Shown: positions 35,376-44,129 of the stretch, piece by piece
Numbering within the stretch: position 1 is the stretch's first letter
How the letters are laid out: each line of letters starts with the position of its first letter
Source: Leucobacter chromiireducens
GTDB lineage: Bacteria; Actinomycetota; Actinomycetes; Actinomycetales; Microbacteriaceae
Direction: 5' to 3'
NCBI RefSeq assembly: GCF_003917135.1
Contig: NZ_RPDI01000006.1
Location: forward strand, 1-64,000
DNA length: 64,000 nt
Position numbers and translations under genes: made by a program
The notes under the pieces: generated by a model
Told to the model about the DNA's origin: nothing
Database searches by the model: none
The model's input: the letters and a program-made list of their open reading frames with translations, nothing else

Positions 35376-36179
35376 GTGAGCAGATCCCCCCTTCCGCCCC
35401 TCGCCCAGACCGCCACCGCGCGCACGCGACTCCGCTGGGAGATCGGGATCGTCCTCGCGCTCTCGTTCGGCGCGTCCGCGATCTACGCGATCGTCTCGCT
35501 CGCCGATTCGCTCACCCGCGACACGGCGCTTGCCGAGCAGACGCAGACGATCAACCGGGCGCTCTCGGACCGCCCCGGCTTCGACCTCGTGTACCAGCTG
35601 CTCGGATTCTCGTTCGCGCTCGCGCCGGTGGCGCTCGTCGCGTACCTCCTCTGGCAGCCGCGGCGACCCCACTTCGCTGCGCTCGGCGTCGGCGGCCGCA
35701 CGCGCTGGGGCCGCGAGCTGCTCGGCGGCCTCGGACTTGCAGCGCTGATCGGGATCCCGGGGATCGCGTTCTACGTCGTGTCCCGGCTGATCGGCATCAA
35801 CCTGACCGTCGTTCCGACCGCGCTCGACACGTACTGGTGGACGGTGCCCGTGCTCGTGCTGCACGCGTTCCGAGCCGCGATCACCGAGGAGATCATCGTG
35901 GTCGCGTATCTCTTCGATCGGCTCCGCCGTCTCGGCGTCGGCACGGTCGGTGTGATCGTGTCGAGCGCGCTGCTGCGCGGCAGCTACCACCTGTATCAGG
36001 GGTTCGGCGGCTTCATCGGCAACGTCGTCATGGGTCTGCTGTTCGGCTGGGTCTACCACCGCTACGGGCGCTCCGTGCCGCTCGTCGTGGCGCACTGGAT
36101 CCTCGACATCGTGAGCTTCGCCGGCTACCCGCTCGCGCTCGCGCTGTGGCCGGCATGGTTCGGGGCGCCCGGCAGCTAG
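35376..36179 (+). CDS. CPBP family intramembrane metalloprotease
   Basis: 267 residues, about seven to eight hydrophobic helices. CPBP motifs: HAFRAAITEEIIVVAYLFDR (EExxx(A/R), with Tyr-Leu-Phe-Asp-Arg following), SALLRGSYHLYQG (RxxxHL) and VVAHWILDIVSF near the end. These supply the putative catalytic Glu and His residues. Distinct from the protease at 18782. GTG start with TACGCT ending 6 bases upstream, so probably leaderless. Divergent from the oligopeptide operon. Substrate unknown. Confidence 0.88.
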   Translation: MSRSPLPPLAQTATARTRLRWEIGIVLALSFGASAIYAIVSLADSLTRDTALAEQTQTINRALSDRPGFDLVYQLLGFSFALAPVALVAYLLWQPRRPHFAALGVGGRTRWGRELLGGLGLAALIGIPGIAFYVVSRLIGINLTVVPTALDTYWWTVPVLVLHAFRAAITEEIIVVAYLFDRLRRLGVGTVGVIVSSALLRGSYHLYQGFGGFIGNVVMGLLFGWVYHRYGRSVPLVVAHWILDIVSFAGYPLALALWPAWFGAPGS

Positions 36180-36206
36180 CCGAACGCCCCGAACGCGCGC
36201 GCGGGA

Positions 36207-36911
36207 TCAGCTGACCTTGATGGTCTTCACCCACGCGTCGAGCAGGCCCCACACCTGGTCGTACAGATCCGGGGCGGCCTCGCAGCGCGACGCTGGCTTC
36301 GCGACCGCAAAGGTGCCGTCCGGCTGCTTCGTTGCACCCCACTCGGTGCGCATCGCCGCGCACGACTCGGGGAACGAGTTGAAGAGGTCGCCGCTCAGCT
36401 TGAGGTGAGTCGCGTCCGGGATCACGAAGCTCGCCGCGCCGAGGCGCTGCGGCCACTCGGAGGACGCGTTCCACGGCCCGATCGGGAACGAGGTGGTCGG
36501 CCCGACGTCGACGCTCGGCACCTTGTCGGCGTCGGGCTCCTCCGTCTCCGGCTGCTCGGTCTCGGGCGTGGTGGGCTCGGGATCCGGCTGCTGCGTGCCC
36601 TCGGTCTGCGTCGCCGTTGGCTTCGGCGTGCTCGGCTCGGGCTCGCCCTGGCCGCGCGCGATGTTGACGACCACGATCGAGGCGACGATCGCGAGCACGG
36701 CGACGATGCCGACGATGATCCACGGCTTCGCCTGGGCAGCACGGTCGCGGTGCGGCGCCGCTCCGGCCGGGCGGCTGGCACCGCGCTCAGCAGGGAGCTG
36801 CGCGGTCCGCACACGCTCTGCCTGCTCGTAGGCGAGCCGTTCGCGGGCGGGGACGGGTTCGGGCGTCTCGTCGGCCGGGCCGAAGAGTTCCTCCAGTGGG
36901 TCCTTATTCAC
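36207..36911 (-). CDS. Membrane-anchored hypothetical protein with Pro/Thr/Glu-rich linker
   Basis: 234 residues, not recognised. Acidic cytoplasmic N-terminus (MNKDPLEELFGPADETPEPV), one transmembrane helix at about 63-83 (WIIVGIVAVLAIVASIVVVN), then a 50-residue PTE-rich stalk and a small extracellular domain (about 140-234) containing two Cys that could form a disulphide (FPESCAAM and KPASRCEAA). Starts with GTG; TAGGGT lies 6 bases upstream, so leaderless. Looks like a cell-surface sensor or binding protein typical of actinobacteria. Confidence 0.75.
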   Translation of the reverse strand: MNKDPLEELFGPADETPEPVPARERLAYEQAERVRTAQLPAERGASRPAGAAPHRDRAAQAKPWIIVGIVAVLAIVASIVVVNIARGQGEPEPSTPKPTATQTEGTQQPDPEPTTPETEQPETEEPDADKVPSVDVGPTTSFPIGPWNASSEWPQRLGAASFVIPDATHLKLSGDLFNSFPESCAAMRTEWGATKQPDGTFAVAKPASRCEAAPDLYDQVWGLLDAWVKTIKVS

Positions 36912-36924
36912 ACCCCCACCCTAG

Positions 36925-37848
36925 CTACTCAGTATCCGAAGTGTGTGCCAGCGCGGCGATGTGTGGCGCGTCGGTGCCGCAGCAGCCGCCGAGCAGCCCG
37001 GCGTTGGGGGCGAACTCGCGCAGCCCCTGCACACCGCGCGCGAACTCGGCAGGCGCGTCCCCTGCGCCCTCCTCCCCGTGCCGCGCCGCGTTGAGCCGGA
37101 ACCCGATGATCCGATTGGCCGCGGGCGATCCCGCACCGCTCTGCAGCCCCGGCGCGACCTCGCTCGGGTGCGCGCAGTTCACGAGGAAGCCGTCGGCGTA
37201 CCCATCGGTCGCCTCGTCCACTGCGGCGATCGCTGCGGCGATCGTGGTGCCGTCGGCGAGTGCGCCGTCGGCACCGACCACGAACGACACGGCGACGGGG
37301 ACGCGCGCCGCGCGCGCGGCACGCACCACGCCGATCCCCTCGGCGGCGTCGAGCATGGTGACCGCGGTGACCCGATCGGCCCCAGCCTCGGCCAGCGCCC
37401 TGACCTGCGGCGCGTGGTACGCCTCCGCCTCGTCCGCCGTCATCCGCTCCCCCGCGACGTAGTCGTCGAATCGCGGCCCAACGCACCCGTTCACGAGCGT
37501 ATCCGCACCCCCGGCCTCGCGCACGAGCGCCACCGCGTCAGCGTTCGCGCGATCCAGCGCAGCGGCATCGGCGCCGACGCGCGCGCCCCAGTCCGGGTTC
37601 GCCCGCCACGTCGGCGTGTCGAGCACGAGGGGCAGCGAGCGCTCCGCGGCGAGTTCGACGAACGGCCGGTAGTACTCGCGCAGCGCGTCGCGCCCGTCGA
37701 TCGTGTCGAGCAGCACGAACGCCGCGAACTCGGGCAGCTCCTGCCCCAGCCGCTCGATGAGCGCGGTCTCGATCCCGCCATCCGCGAGGGTGAGGGGCGC
37801 CGCGGCCCCGTGCTCACGCGATGCTGCCGGCGATGCGTCCTGCGTCAT
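36925..37848 (-). CDS. Homocysteine S-methyltransferase family protein
   Basis: 307 residues, a single cobalamin-independent methyltransferase barrel of the MmuM/BHMT type, with substrates such as S-methylmethionine or betaine as methyl donor to homocysteine. Barrel start LADGGIETALIERLG; zinc-binding Cys residues are found in FLVNCAHPSEV (about 222) and the GGCCGTDAPHI pair near the C-terminus (about 287-288), as required. SD GAGGAG upstream; starts 11 bases after the APH-like gene, so the two form an operon. Methionine recycling is the likely function. Confidence 0.88.
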   Translation of the reverse strand: MTQDASPAASREHGAAAPLTLADGGIETALIERLGQELPEFAAFVLLDTIDGRDALREYYRPFVELAAERSLPLVLDTPTWRANPDWGARVGADAAALDRANADAVALVREAGGADTLVNGCVGPRFDDYVAGERMTADEAEAYHAPQVRALAEAGADRVTAVTMLDAAEGIGVVRAARAARVPVAVSFVVGADGALADGTTIAAAIAAVDEATDGYADGFLVNCAHPSEVAPGLQSGAGSPAANRIIGFRLNAARHGEEGAGDAPAEFARGVQGLREFAPNAGLLGGCCGTDAPHIAALAHTSDTE

Positions 37849-37859
37849 GGGATGCTCCT

Positions 37860-38678
37860 CTACTCGTTGGGGATCGGGGCCGTGCGCGGCATGCCGGTCT
37901 GGCTGCCGGCCTGCTCGTCGGCCGCGAGCCGGGCGCGCAGCTCACCGCTGCGGGCGGCGAACCCGGCGACGCGTTCTGCGTGGCGCGCCATAATGCCGCC
38001 GTCGCGCAGCGCGATCGTGCCGGGGTCCTCGCGCTCGAGCCCGGCGCGCCAGCGCGCGGCGATGAGCTCCATCCTGGCGTCGACCGCCACGAGCAGCTCC
38101 TCCGGTTCGATCCCGCCGTAGGCCGCCGCGGCGATCGCAACGCGGCGCGCGGCATCGGCCGGCGGAATCGGGCGAAGGAGCGGCACGCCTGACCAGCAGA
38201 GAAACGCGAGGTCCTCGATGGGGCGGCCGGGGCCTGCGCGATCCCAATCGATCATTCCCGCGAAGTCGCCGTCGCGCAGCAGCCAGTTGTACAGTCCAGG
38301 GTCGTTGTGGCAGATCACCTCGCCGGGGCCGAGGGTCTGCGTGCCCTGACGCCACACTCGCGGCTCGCGCGGGAAGTCGCGCACCGCATCGTGGAAGCGT
38401 CGCAGCCAGGCCGCGGCCGCCGCGAGCGCGTCGTCGCTGACCTGCGTCGTTTCGGGGTCGAGCGTCTCACCGGGAAGGTAGTCGAGCACCTCGCGGCCCT
38501 CGTCGTCGAGGCCGTGCACCGCCGGGATGCCGTCGAGCCCGCGCGCGCCGAGGTGGGCGAGGAGCTCGTGCACCGCAGGGGTCCACGGGCCGGTCGGCCG
38601 GTGCACGCGCGTCACTCCGTCGGCGCCGGCGATCCGCCAGACACCGCCCGATCCGCCCGGCAGGTGTTCGCTCTCCAC
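37860..38678 (-). CDS. Aminoglycoside phosphotransferase (APH) family kinase
   Basis: 272 residues, protein-kinase-like APH fold. Catalytic loop EVICHNDPGLYNWLLRDG (about 140) and metal-binding segment GMIDWDRAGPGRPIEDLA (about 160) are present. Members phosphorylate antibiotics, homoserine, choline or sugars; the substrate is unknown. The GTG at 38678 is chosen because TACGGT ends 6 bases before it; a GTG six codons earlier would include the -10 box. In an operon with the homocysteine methyltransferase, suggesting metabolism rather than resistance. Confidence 0.83.
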   Translation of the reverse strand: MESEHLPGGSGGVWRIAGADGVTRVHRPTGPWTPAVHELLAHLGARGLDGIPAVHGLDDEGREVLDYLPGETLDPETTQVSDDALAAAAAWLRRFHDAVRDFPREPRVWRQGTQTLGPGEVICHNDPGLYNWLLRDGDFAGMIDWDRAGPGRPIEDLAFLCWSGVPLLRPIPPADAARRVAIAAAAYGGIEPEELLVAVDARMELIAARWRAGLEREDPGTIALRDGGIMARHAERVAGFAARSGELRARLAADEQAGSQTGMPRTAPIPNE

Positions 38679-38735
38679 GCTTCGACCGTAGCGCACCGGG
38701 CGGGCGACACGCGCGAGCCGGGCGCTGATGCCCGG

Positions 38736-39482
38736 CTAGACCTGCCGGACGATGCGGCGCCGGTGCACCGTCTCGCCGTGGAGCTGCACGTGCAGGCGCT
38801 CCATCCGCGTGTCGAGCTCCGCCGCGGTGTCCGCAGCGTGCTTCAGCTCCTGGGTGAGCGAGTCCGGAACCTGTCGCGCGTACTTGTAGTAGATCTTGTG
38901 CTCAAGGCTCGCCCAGAAGTCCATCGCGATGGTGCGAAACTGCACCTCGACGGGCACGTCGACGCGGCCGGTCGAGAGGTAGACGGGGATCGAGAGGATC
39001 GTGTGCAGGCTCTGATAACCGTTCTCCTTCGGCGTCTCGATGTAGTCCTCCACCTCCAGCACGGTGATGTCGTCCTGCTGCGTGAGCAGGTCGAAGAGCC
39101 GGTACACATCATTGATGAACGCGCACGTGACCCGCACACCGGCGATGTCGTGGATCTCGCGCCGGATCTCGTCGAACTCGCTGCCGATCCCGCGCCGCTC
39201 GAGCTTCGCGACGAGGCTGTCGACCGACTTCACCCGGCTCGAGACGTGCTCGATCGGGTTGTACTCGTGCATGTGGAGAAACTCCTCGCGCAGGATCGCG
39301 AGCTTCGTCTCGACCTCCTGCATAGCGAAGCGATACTCCAGCAGGAAGCGCTGCATCTGATCGCCGAGCGTGCGCAGCGCGCTCGCGGAGATCGTGATCT
39401 CATCGTTCTCTGCGGTGGCGAGCCCCGACGACGAGTCGGGCTCCGGGTCCTGCGCGGACACGTCGGTTGCGGCGGTGCTCAT
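38736..39482 (-). CDS. Small alarmone synthetase ((p)ppGpp synthetase, RelQ-like)
   Basis: 248 residues, a RelA/SpoT synthetase domain alone, without hydrolase, TGS or ACT. Motifs: SSRVKSVDSLVAKLERRG, HDIAGVRVTCAFINDVYRLF (about 110-130), DYIETPKENGYQSLHTIL, and VEVQFRTIAMDFWASLEHKI, containing the pyrophosphate-transferring Glu and the Tyr that stacks on the guanine. A helical C-terminus supports tetramer formation as in RelQ. Makes (p)ppGpp in stress independent of the ribosome. TAGCCT ends 6 bases before the ATG, so leaderless. Confidence 0.93.
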   Translation of the reverse strand: MSTAATDVSAQDPEPDSSSGLATAENDEITISASALRTLGDQMQRFLLEYRFAMQEVETKLAILREEFLHMHEYNPIEHVSSRVKSVDSLVAKLERRGIGSEFDEIRREIHDIAGVRVTCAFINDVYRLFDLLTQQDDITVLEVEDYIETPKENGYQSLHTILSIPVYLSTGRVDVPVEVQFRTIAMDFWASLEHKIYYKYARQVPDSLTQELKHAADTAAELDTRMERLHVQLHGETVHRRRIVRQV

Positions 39483-39539
39483 GGCAGCAGGCTACTGGGG
39501 AAGCTTCGGAAGCCGCTGTGATTCCAGCTGGCGCACGGG

Positions 39540-39749
39540 CTATGCGCCGTCGTGCTCCCCCCGGAACACGTGCACCAGCGCGTTCGCGTGGCCGTGCCCC
39601 ATCCCCTGCTCCTTCAGAAACGCGACCTGCTCCATGTGCTTCTCCCCCGCGTGCGGGCGCAGCAGCTCGATCCACTCGTCGATCGTTTTGCCGTACTTCG
39701 CCTCGATGGAGGGAAAGTACGATTTGGGTCCGGTGACGGCTTCGCTCAT
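39540..39749 (-). CDS. DUF4287 family small protein
   Basis: 69 residues. The sequence SYFPSIEAKYGKTIDEWIEL, then LRPHAGEKHMEQVAFLKEQG and MGHGHANALVHVFRGEH is the whole DUF4287 domain, a small helical module of unknown role, sometimes fused to a DUF5655 domain. Start at 39749 with TAAGAT 7 bases upstream; a longer frame has no start signal. Confidence 0.85.
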   Translation of the reverse strand: MSEAVTGPKSYFPSIEAKYGKTIDEWIELLRPHAGEKHMEQVAFLKEQGMGHGHANALVHVFRGEHDGA

Positions 39750-39813
39750 GCCGCTGATCTTACGCCTGGCGACGGGCGCTGCACACCCCGGCACGCGTGC
39801 TCCCCGCCGCCGC

Positions 39814-41445
39814 TCAATTCGCCTCGGCCGCGTCGTCCCGGCACACCGCGCCAGCAGCTGGGAGCTCGCCCGCGAGGAGGTAGTCAGTCACCGCCTCGTC
39901 GACGCACGAGGAGCGATCGGAGTACGACGCGGCGTGCCCCTGACCGTCAAGCGTGAGCAGCCGCGCGTTGCCGAGCTCGTCCACCAATTCCTTCGCGTAC
40001 GGGTACGGGGTCGCGTGATCGCCCGTGATCCCGATCACGAGGAGCGGCTCCGCCGTGTCCGGCGCGTGGAATGCGTCGGTGATGTCGAGCCCGCTCTCGG
40101 GCAGCGCGTAGCAGGAGAGGTCGACGAACGGCGCAAGGGTGTCGTCCGAGATCTCGGGGCCGCCGAGCAGCCGCGGCATGCCCGCCTCATCGATGTGCGC
40201 GAGCAGGCCAGGAATGTCGGGCTCGATGGGAAACGAGTGGCAGCTCACGATCTCCATCGCGAGGTCGATTCCGCCCTCGGGGTCGGGCGCCACCGCCGCA
40301 CCGATCTCGTCGACCGCGTCCTGATCGCCAAACAGGGCGAGCGCGATGCGATCCAGCGCTCGCCCGCGCTCGAAGTGGCTCTGGTAGAGCGTGTCGGTGA
40401 GGTACCCCTGCAGGTCCTGCCCCGTGATCGGTGTCCCATCCGTTGCCGCGAGCGGTGTCTCGTCGAGCTCGCCGAGCACTGTGAGCAGGCTCGCCTCGTC
40501 CACGAAGGGGCACACCTCGACCTCGTCGCGGTACTCGGTTCGGCATGAGGTGGCGAGCGCGACGGTCGCCTTCGCGATGGCCGCGGCCTGGTCGAACGCG
40601 TGAATGGGGCTCGCCCACTGCGCATTCTCGGCGCTGTCGAGCACCATGCGTCCCGCGCGCTCTGGGAACAGGGTGGCGTACGTCGCACCGAGCATCGTGC
40701 CGTACGAGTAGCCGAGGAAACTCAGCCGTTCTTCCTCGAGCAGTGCGCGCATGAGCTCCATGTCGCGCGCCACCTGGGAGGTGCCCATCGTGTGCGCGAT
40801 CGGGTTCGTCGCCACGCACGTGCCGATCTGGATCGCGGTGATCTCGGATCCGCCGCCGTCGCAATCCAGCGGTGTGCTGTTGCCGATCCCGCGCGGGTCA
40901 AAGCCCAGCAGCCCGTAGCGCTGCGCGATCGGCTCGAAGCCTGGGGACAGCGGCATGCCCAGCATGAAGTCGACGCCCGTGGCGCCCGGGCCGCCCGGGT
41001 TGCCGAGCAGCGTGCCGAGCGGTTTCGTTCCCAGTGCGGGGAGGTGCACGACGGCGAGCTCGATCCGCTGCGGATCGGAAGCGTCCTCCCAGTCGAGCGG
41101 GGCGAGCACCGTGCCGCAGCGGATGTCCGCGAGGGTGTAGCCCGCGCGTTCGAGCTCCGCGCCGGTGTCCGCATCGAGGCCGTCCTCGGGGAGGCACTCG
41201 CGCCAGGCGATGCGCTGCGCGTAGAGGTCCGCGAAATCGCGCTCCTGCGCAGCCGAGGCCGAGGCGCTGTTCGGCGAATCTGATCTGGATCCCGGCCCCG
41301 ATCCTGCCGCACCGCCGCCCGGCCAGCCGCGCCACCCGGGGAAGCCCACCATGCATCCGCTCAGCGCGAGCAGCGCGACGAGCGCGCCCGCGATGCTCGC
41401 GCTGCGGATTCCGGCCAGGCGATGTGCTCGGCCGGCGCTACGCAT
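39814..41445 (-). CDS. Alpha/beta hydrolase, exported lipoprotein (TAP-like C-terminus)
   Basis: 543 residues. Lipoprotein signal with LLALSGC (Cys31), then a Ser/Ala linker. Hydrolase fold: LGTLLGNPGGPGATGVDFML (oxyanion loop), nucleophile elbow LGYSYGTMLGATYA with Ser about 240, Asp in the LLVIGITGDHATPYPYA strand, and His in TLDGQGHAASYSDRSSC near the end; a TAP-like C-terminal domain holds paired Cys. Similar to mycobacterial/Streptomyces tripeptidyl aminopeptidase-type exported hydrolases. Start at 41445 overlaps the stop of the DUF1801 gene by 8 bases. Confidence 0.9.
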   Translation of the reverse strand: MRSAGRAHRLAGIRSASIAGALVALLALSGCMVGFPGWRGWPGGGAAGSGPGSRSDSPNSASASAAQERDFADLYAQRIAWRECLPEDGLDADTGAELERAGYTLADIRCGTVLAPLDWEDASDPQRIELAVVHLPALGTKPLGTLLGNPGGPGATGVDFMLGMPLSPGFEPIAQRYGLLGFDPRGIGNSTPLDCDGGGSEITAIQIGTCVATNPIAHTMGTSQVARDMELMRALLEEERLSFLGYSYGTMLGATYATLFPERAGRMVLDSAENAQWASPIHAFDQAAAIAKATVALATSCRTEYRDEVEVCPFVDEASLLTVLGELDETPLAATDGTPITGQDLQGYLTDTLYQSHFERGRALDRIALALFGDQDAVDEIGAAVAPDPEGGIDLAMEIVSCHSFPIEPDIPGLLAHIDEAGMPRLLGGPEISDDTLAPFVDLSCYALPESGLDITDAFHAPDTAEPLLVIGITGDHATPYPYAKELVDELGNARLLTLDGQGHAASYSDRSSCVDEAVTDYLLAGELPAAGAVCRDDAAEAN

Positions 41446-41938
41446 CGGGCTGCGCGGCCTCGTTCGGGGCCGCGTTCCCCTCCGCGGCCTGCGCCTCAGC
41501 GCCGGCGCGGGTCTCGGCGAGCGCACGTTCGAGCACCGCGCGCAGGACCGTGAGGTCCACGCGGGCGAGGCGGGTGATGTACAGGCAGCCGACGCTCGCG
41601 GTGTGCGGGCCGAGCTGCCCGAGCAGGTCCTGCCACCGCGTCGAGAACCCGGACGGCAGGTACACCGTGTGCTTCGCCTTGCCGGTGGCGAACGCGAGCT
41701 CGGGCATGATCCCGCTGTGCCCGCTGTCGTACTCGTACCCGACCTCACCGAAGCCGATGATCCGTCCCGCCCAGACGATGGGCTCCTCGCCGCTCACTTC
41801 GCGGTGCATGGCGAGGAGTTCGTTCGCCTCCGCGCGTCGGGTGCCGGCGAGCCGGTCGAGCACCTGCTCGGCTGGCTCGTCGCCCGGGCGCATCGCGGGT
41901 TGCTTCGCTGGCGGCTTCGCTGGCTGTGTCACTGCCAT
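41438..41938 (-). CDS. DUF1801 domain protein
   Basis: 166 residues. DUF1801 core: EANELLAMHREVSGEEPIVW, then GFGEVGYEYDSGHSGIMPEL, FATGKAKHTVYLPSGFSTRW and SVGCLYITRLARVDLTVLRA. The N-terminus is Lys/Pro/Ala-rich and the last 35 residues are Ala/Glu-rich tail. Function unknown (YdhG-like fold). GGAGG is 9 bases before the ATG. Cotranscribed with the hydrolase. Confidence 0.83.
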   Translation of the reverse strand: MAVTQPAKPPAKQPAMRPGDEPAEQVLDRLAGTRRAEANELLAMHREVSGEEPIVWAGRIIGFGEVGYEYDSGHSGIMPELAFATGKAKHTVYLPSGFSTRWQDLLGQLGPHTASVGCLYITRLARVDLTVLRAVLERALAETRAGAEAQAAEGNAAPNEAAQPDA

Positions 41939-41964
41939 GCTCAGTGCTCCTCCGTGTCAGGCCC

Positions 41965-42393
41965 TCACGCAGCGGCGCTGCACGAGAACGACCACATCAC
42001 CCCGTATCGGTCGAATACCTGACCGTACCAGTCGCCCCACGGGGCCTCCTCGAACGGCATGCCGGCGGTTCCGCCGCCAGCGAGCAGCTTCGCGATGTAC
42101 TCACGCGCCTCGTCCGGGGTGTCCGTGGTGTAGAGCAGCGAGTACGCGGAGCCGCGCACGGGGTACTCGGTCTCGGGATCCATGGAGTCGCCGCCCGCGA
42201 TGATGCCGGCTGGCAGAGTGAGGGTCGAGTGCGCGACGGCGCTCGGGTCTGGCTCGAAGGGCATGTCGGGCATGGGCGGCATGTCCCCGTAGCGGAGGAT
42301 CTCGAGCTCACCCCCGAACACCTCGTGCCAGTGCTCCATCGCCTCGCCGGTGGAGCCGGGAAGCGAAATGTATGTGGCCAGCGTGTGCGTCAT
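41965..42393 (-). CDS. VOC family protein (PhnB-like)
   Basis: 142 residues, glyoxalase/bleomycin-resistance-like fold of the PhnB branch: ATYISLPGSTGEAMEHWHEV FGGELEILRYGDM pattern at the start (split here), LPAGIIAGGDSM in the middle and PWGDWYGQVFDRYGVMWSFS at the end. Members bind metal and small molecules; the substrate is unknown. GAAGGGA precedes the ATG. Followed by DUF1801 26 bases later, probably in one transcript. Confidence 0.85.
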   Translation of the reverse strand: MTHTLATYISLPGSTGEAMEHWHEVFGGELEILRYGDMPPMPDMPFEPDPSAVAHSTLTLPAGIIAGGDSMDPETEYPVRGSAYSLLYTTDTPDEAREYIAKLLAGGGTAGMPFEEAPWGDWYGQVFDRYGVMWSFSCSAAA

Positions 42394-42490
42394 GATGGTT
42401 CCCTTCGACGGAGCGGACGGTGCCGCGTGCGCTCAGTATGCACCGTGCGGCTGCGCCAGGAAACCCCTCCGTGGAGATTTCCGCGGCGGA

Positions 42491-42892
42491 CTAGTTCGAC
42501 TTCCGTACGACGCTCGATTTCAGCATCATCTTCCCGAAGCCGGGCACGCGCGCGTCAATGTCGTGCCCGCCCGCGCCGCCCGGCGCGAGCCGGATCCCGC
42601 TCACCTTCGTGCCGGCCTTGATCGACCCGCCGCCCCCGCCGGACACCTTCACGGTCTTCACGACGGTCACGGTGTCACCGTCGGCGAGGATGTTGCCCAC
42701 CGAGTCGCGGATCGCATCGGCGTCGGCGTCCGCACCGGCGTCCGCACCGCTTGCCGCCTCGTCGCCAGCCGCTGCGGCCCACTCGTGCCCGCACATGGGG
42801 CAGACGAGGAGCGCGCCCATCTCGTACGCGTACTCGCTCGCGCACTCGGGGCAGGGCGGGAGCTGCGTCGTCTCGGGCGTCTCGTCAGTCAT
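42491..42892 (-). CDS. YjdM/PhnA family zinc-ribbon protein
   Basis: 133 residues. N-terminal zinc ribbon with CPEC and CPMC pairs (LPPCPECASEYAYEMGALLV then CPMCGHEW, about 13-37), a spacer rich in Ala/Asp repeats (AGADADADA), then the YjdM domain, DGDTVTVVKTVKVSGGGGGS and a Lys-rich-like end KMMLKSSVVRKSN. It was named for alkylphosphonate uptake, but its role is unclear. Strong GAGGAGG ribosome site. The Ala/Asp spacer of about 20 residues between ribbon and domain is longer than usual. Confidence 0.86.
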   Translation of the reverse strand: MTDETPETTQLPPCPECASEYAYEMGALLVCPMCGHEWAAAAGDEAASGADAGADADADAIRDSVGNILADGDTVTVVKTVKVSGGGGGSIKAGTKVSGIRLAPGGAGGHDIDARVPGFGKMMLKSSVVRKSN

Positions 42893-42948
42893 GGCGTCCT
42901 CCTCAGGGCTCGCGGTGCACCGTCACCCGGTTTCGGGGCTGGCCGACT

Positions 42949-43203
42949 TCAGACCCTACCCCGCTCGGTGCCGCGCCGGTAATTCCCCGTGACGCGCGCG
43001 AGCACCTGCTGGTCCTGCTGCGGATCTCGGCCGAGCCGCGCGAGCGTGCGCTCGGCACTGGTGCCGCGGAGCACCGTCACGGTTCGACCGCCCCGGAACA
43101 CCCGCAGCTCCCCGCTCGCGGTGACACGATAGCTGAACGGGTCGTTCGCAAGCCCGGGCGGCAGCGCCGAGCTACTCCCCTGCCGGGGGTTCCCCGTCGA
43201 CAT
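42949..43203 (-). CDS. Small conserved hypothetical protein, 84 residues
   Basis: The C-terminal part reads LPPGLANDPFSYRVTASGEL, RVFRGGRTVTVLRGTSAERT and LARVTGNYRRGTERGRV. I recall similar short proteins in other Microbacteriaceae ending in ATGNxxRGNER, so it is likely real though unnamed; predicted to be a small beta-rich fold followed by a helix. The ATG at 43203 overlaps the DUF4259 gene by 32 bases in another frame, which suggests coupled translation. Confidence 0.68.
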   Translation of the reverse strand: MSTGNPRQGSSSALPPGLANDPFSYRVTASGELRVFRGGRTVTVLRGTSAERTLARLGRDPQQDQQVLARVTGNYRRGTERGRV

Positions 43204-43594
43204 CGCCGGCTTCCACATCATCATCGTCGTCTTCATCATCACCCGCATCGCCATCGAGACGGGCCTCGAGCGCCGCCAGCTCGGCACGCACCGCGGCGAG
43301 GACCTCGGGATCGTCCTCCCACAGCTCACGGAACTCGGAGTCTGGCTCGAGCATCTCGCTGAGCAACTCGATCCCACGTTCGAGGAGCGCGTCGAGGCGT
43401 TCCAGATCACCGGGCCAGATGTACCCTCGACCGAGCACGGCGAGCAGGTAGGCGGCTGCACGAATGCGGTCGTAGTCGTCGTCCGCCTCGAACGCTTCGG
43501 CGATGCGCGCGTCTGCGTCAATCCCCTCAAAGAACTCGGGGAACCAATCCGCCGCGCCGTCCGTGTCCCAGGGTGCGCTGCCCCATGCTCCCAT
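43172..43594 (-). CDS. DUF4259 family protein
   Basis: 140 residues. Family start MGAWGSAPWDTDGAADWFPE is diagnostic; a helical core follows (RIRAAAYLLAVLGRGYIWPG and LERGIELLSEMLE), and the end is a strongly acidic tail with a run of Asp/Glu (about 115-135). Function unknown. The start at 43594 is the family start; GAGAGGCGAG lies before it. The 3' end overlaps the next small gene. Confidence 0.85.
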   Translation of the reverse strand: MGAWGSAPWDTDGAADWFPEFFEGIDADARIAEAFEADDDYDRIRAAAYLLAVLGRGYIWPGDLERLDALLERGIELLSEMLEPDSEFRELWEDDPEVLAAVRAELAALEARLDGDAGDDEDDDDDVEAGDVDGEPPAGE

Positions 43595-43714
43595 AGTGTC
43601 TCGCCTCTCGATTGAGCCAGGGCCGCAATCGACTGATCTGGGCCGTGCTCTGAGTGTACCGACCGCCTCGGACACTGCGATGGGGTGCAGCTGACGTCGC
43701 GACGAACGAACGGT

Positions 43715-44083
43715 TCACTCCGCGGCATGCCGCTCAGGCAGGCCGTCCTCCCCGAACCTCACGCCCTCGCGTTCGAGCCGTGCTCGGGCAGCGTGGTGCA
43801 CCACCCCGCGGCGGGCCGACTTCTCCTCGAGCAGCCCGAGCACCGTCTCCCGGCTCGTGCGCGGATGCTCGGCGACGGCAACGCGAACACTCCAGAAGCG
43901 GTCCTGTGCAAAGCGCGCGAGCACCGCCGGGCTGGCATCGGGGTTCAGCGCCGCGGCATTGCGAATGGCCTGATTCGCGTCATCGAAGAACGGTTCAAAC
44001 TCCTCGTCCGTGCAGGCTCCCTGTGCGCGGATGTAGCGTTCCGCTTCGGCAGCCCGTTCCTCGGGCGTCTTCCGCTTCCCCAT
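43715..44083 (-). CDS. Hypothetical protein with HEAT/LRV-like repeats
   Basis: 122 residues. MGKRKTPEERAAEAERYIRA, then about two helical repeats: ANQAIRNAAALNPDASPAVL and FWSVRVAVAEHPRTSRETVL, with the xVRxAVAxHPxTSxxxL pattern of variant leucine-rich or HEAT-like repeats, which usually bind proteins. GGGAGGA precedes the ATG at 44083; the longer frame has no such signal. No named family assigned. Confidence 0.7.
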   Translation of the reverse strand: MGKRKTPEERAAEAERYIRAQGACTDEEFEPFFDDANQAIRNAAALNPDASPAVLARFAQDRFWSVRVAVAEHPRTSRETVLGLLEEKSARRGVVHHAARARLEREGVRFGEDGLPERHAAE

Positions 44084-44129
44084 GCGTTCCTCCCGATGCT
44101 GTCTCCGGCGCAGTCGTCTCCCCCCGAGG

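Noticed and set aside
37860-38678. APH-fold gene as an antibiotic resistance determinant
   Set aside because: It is in an operon with a homocysteine methyltransferase and lacks features specific to any aminoglycoside kinase; a metabolic kinase is more likely.
41446-41748. Upstream extension of the alpha/beta hydrolase
   Set aside because: Lies within the DUF1801 gene in another frame; the signal peptide begins at the ATG at 41445.
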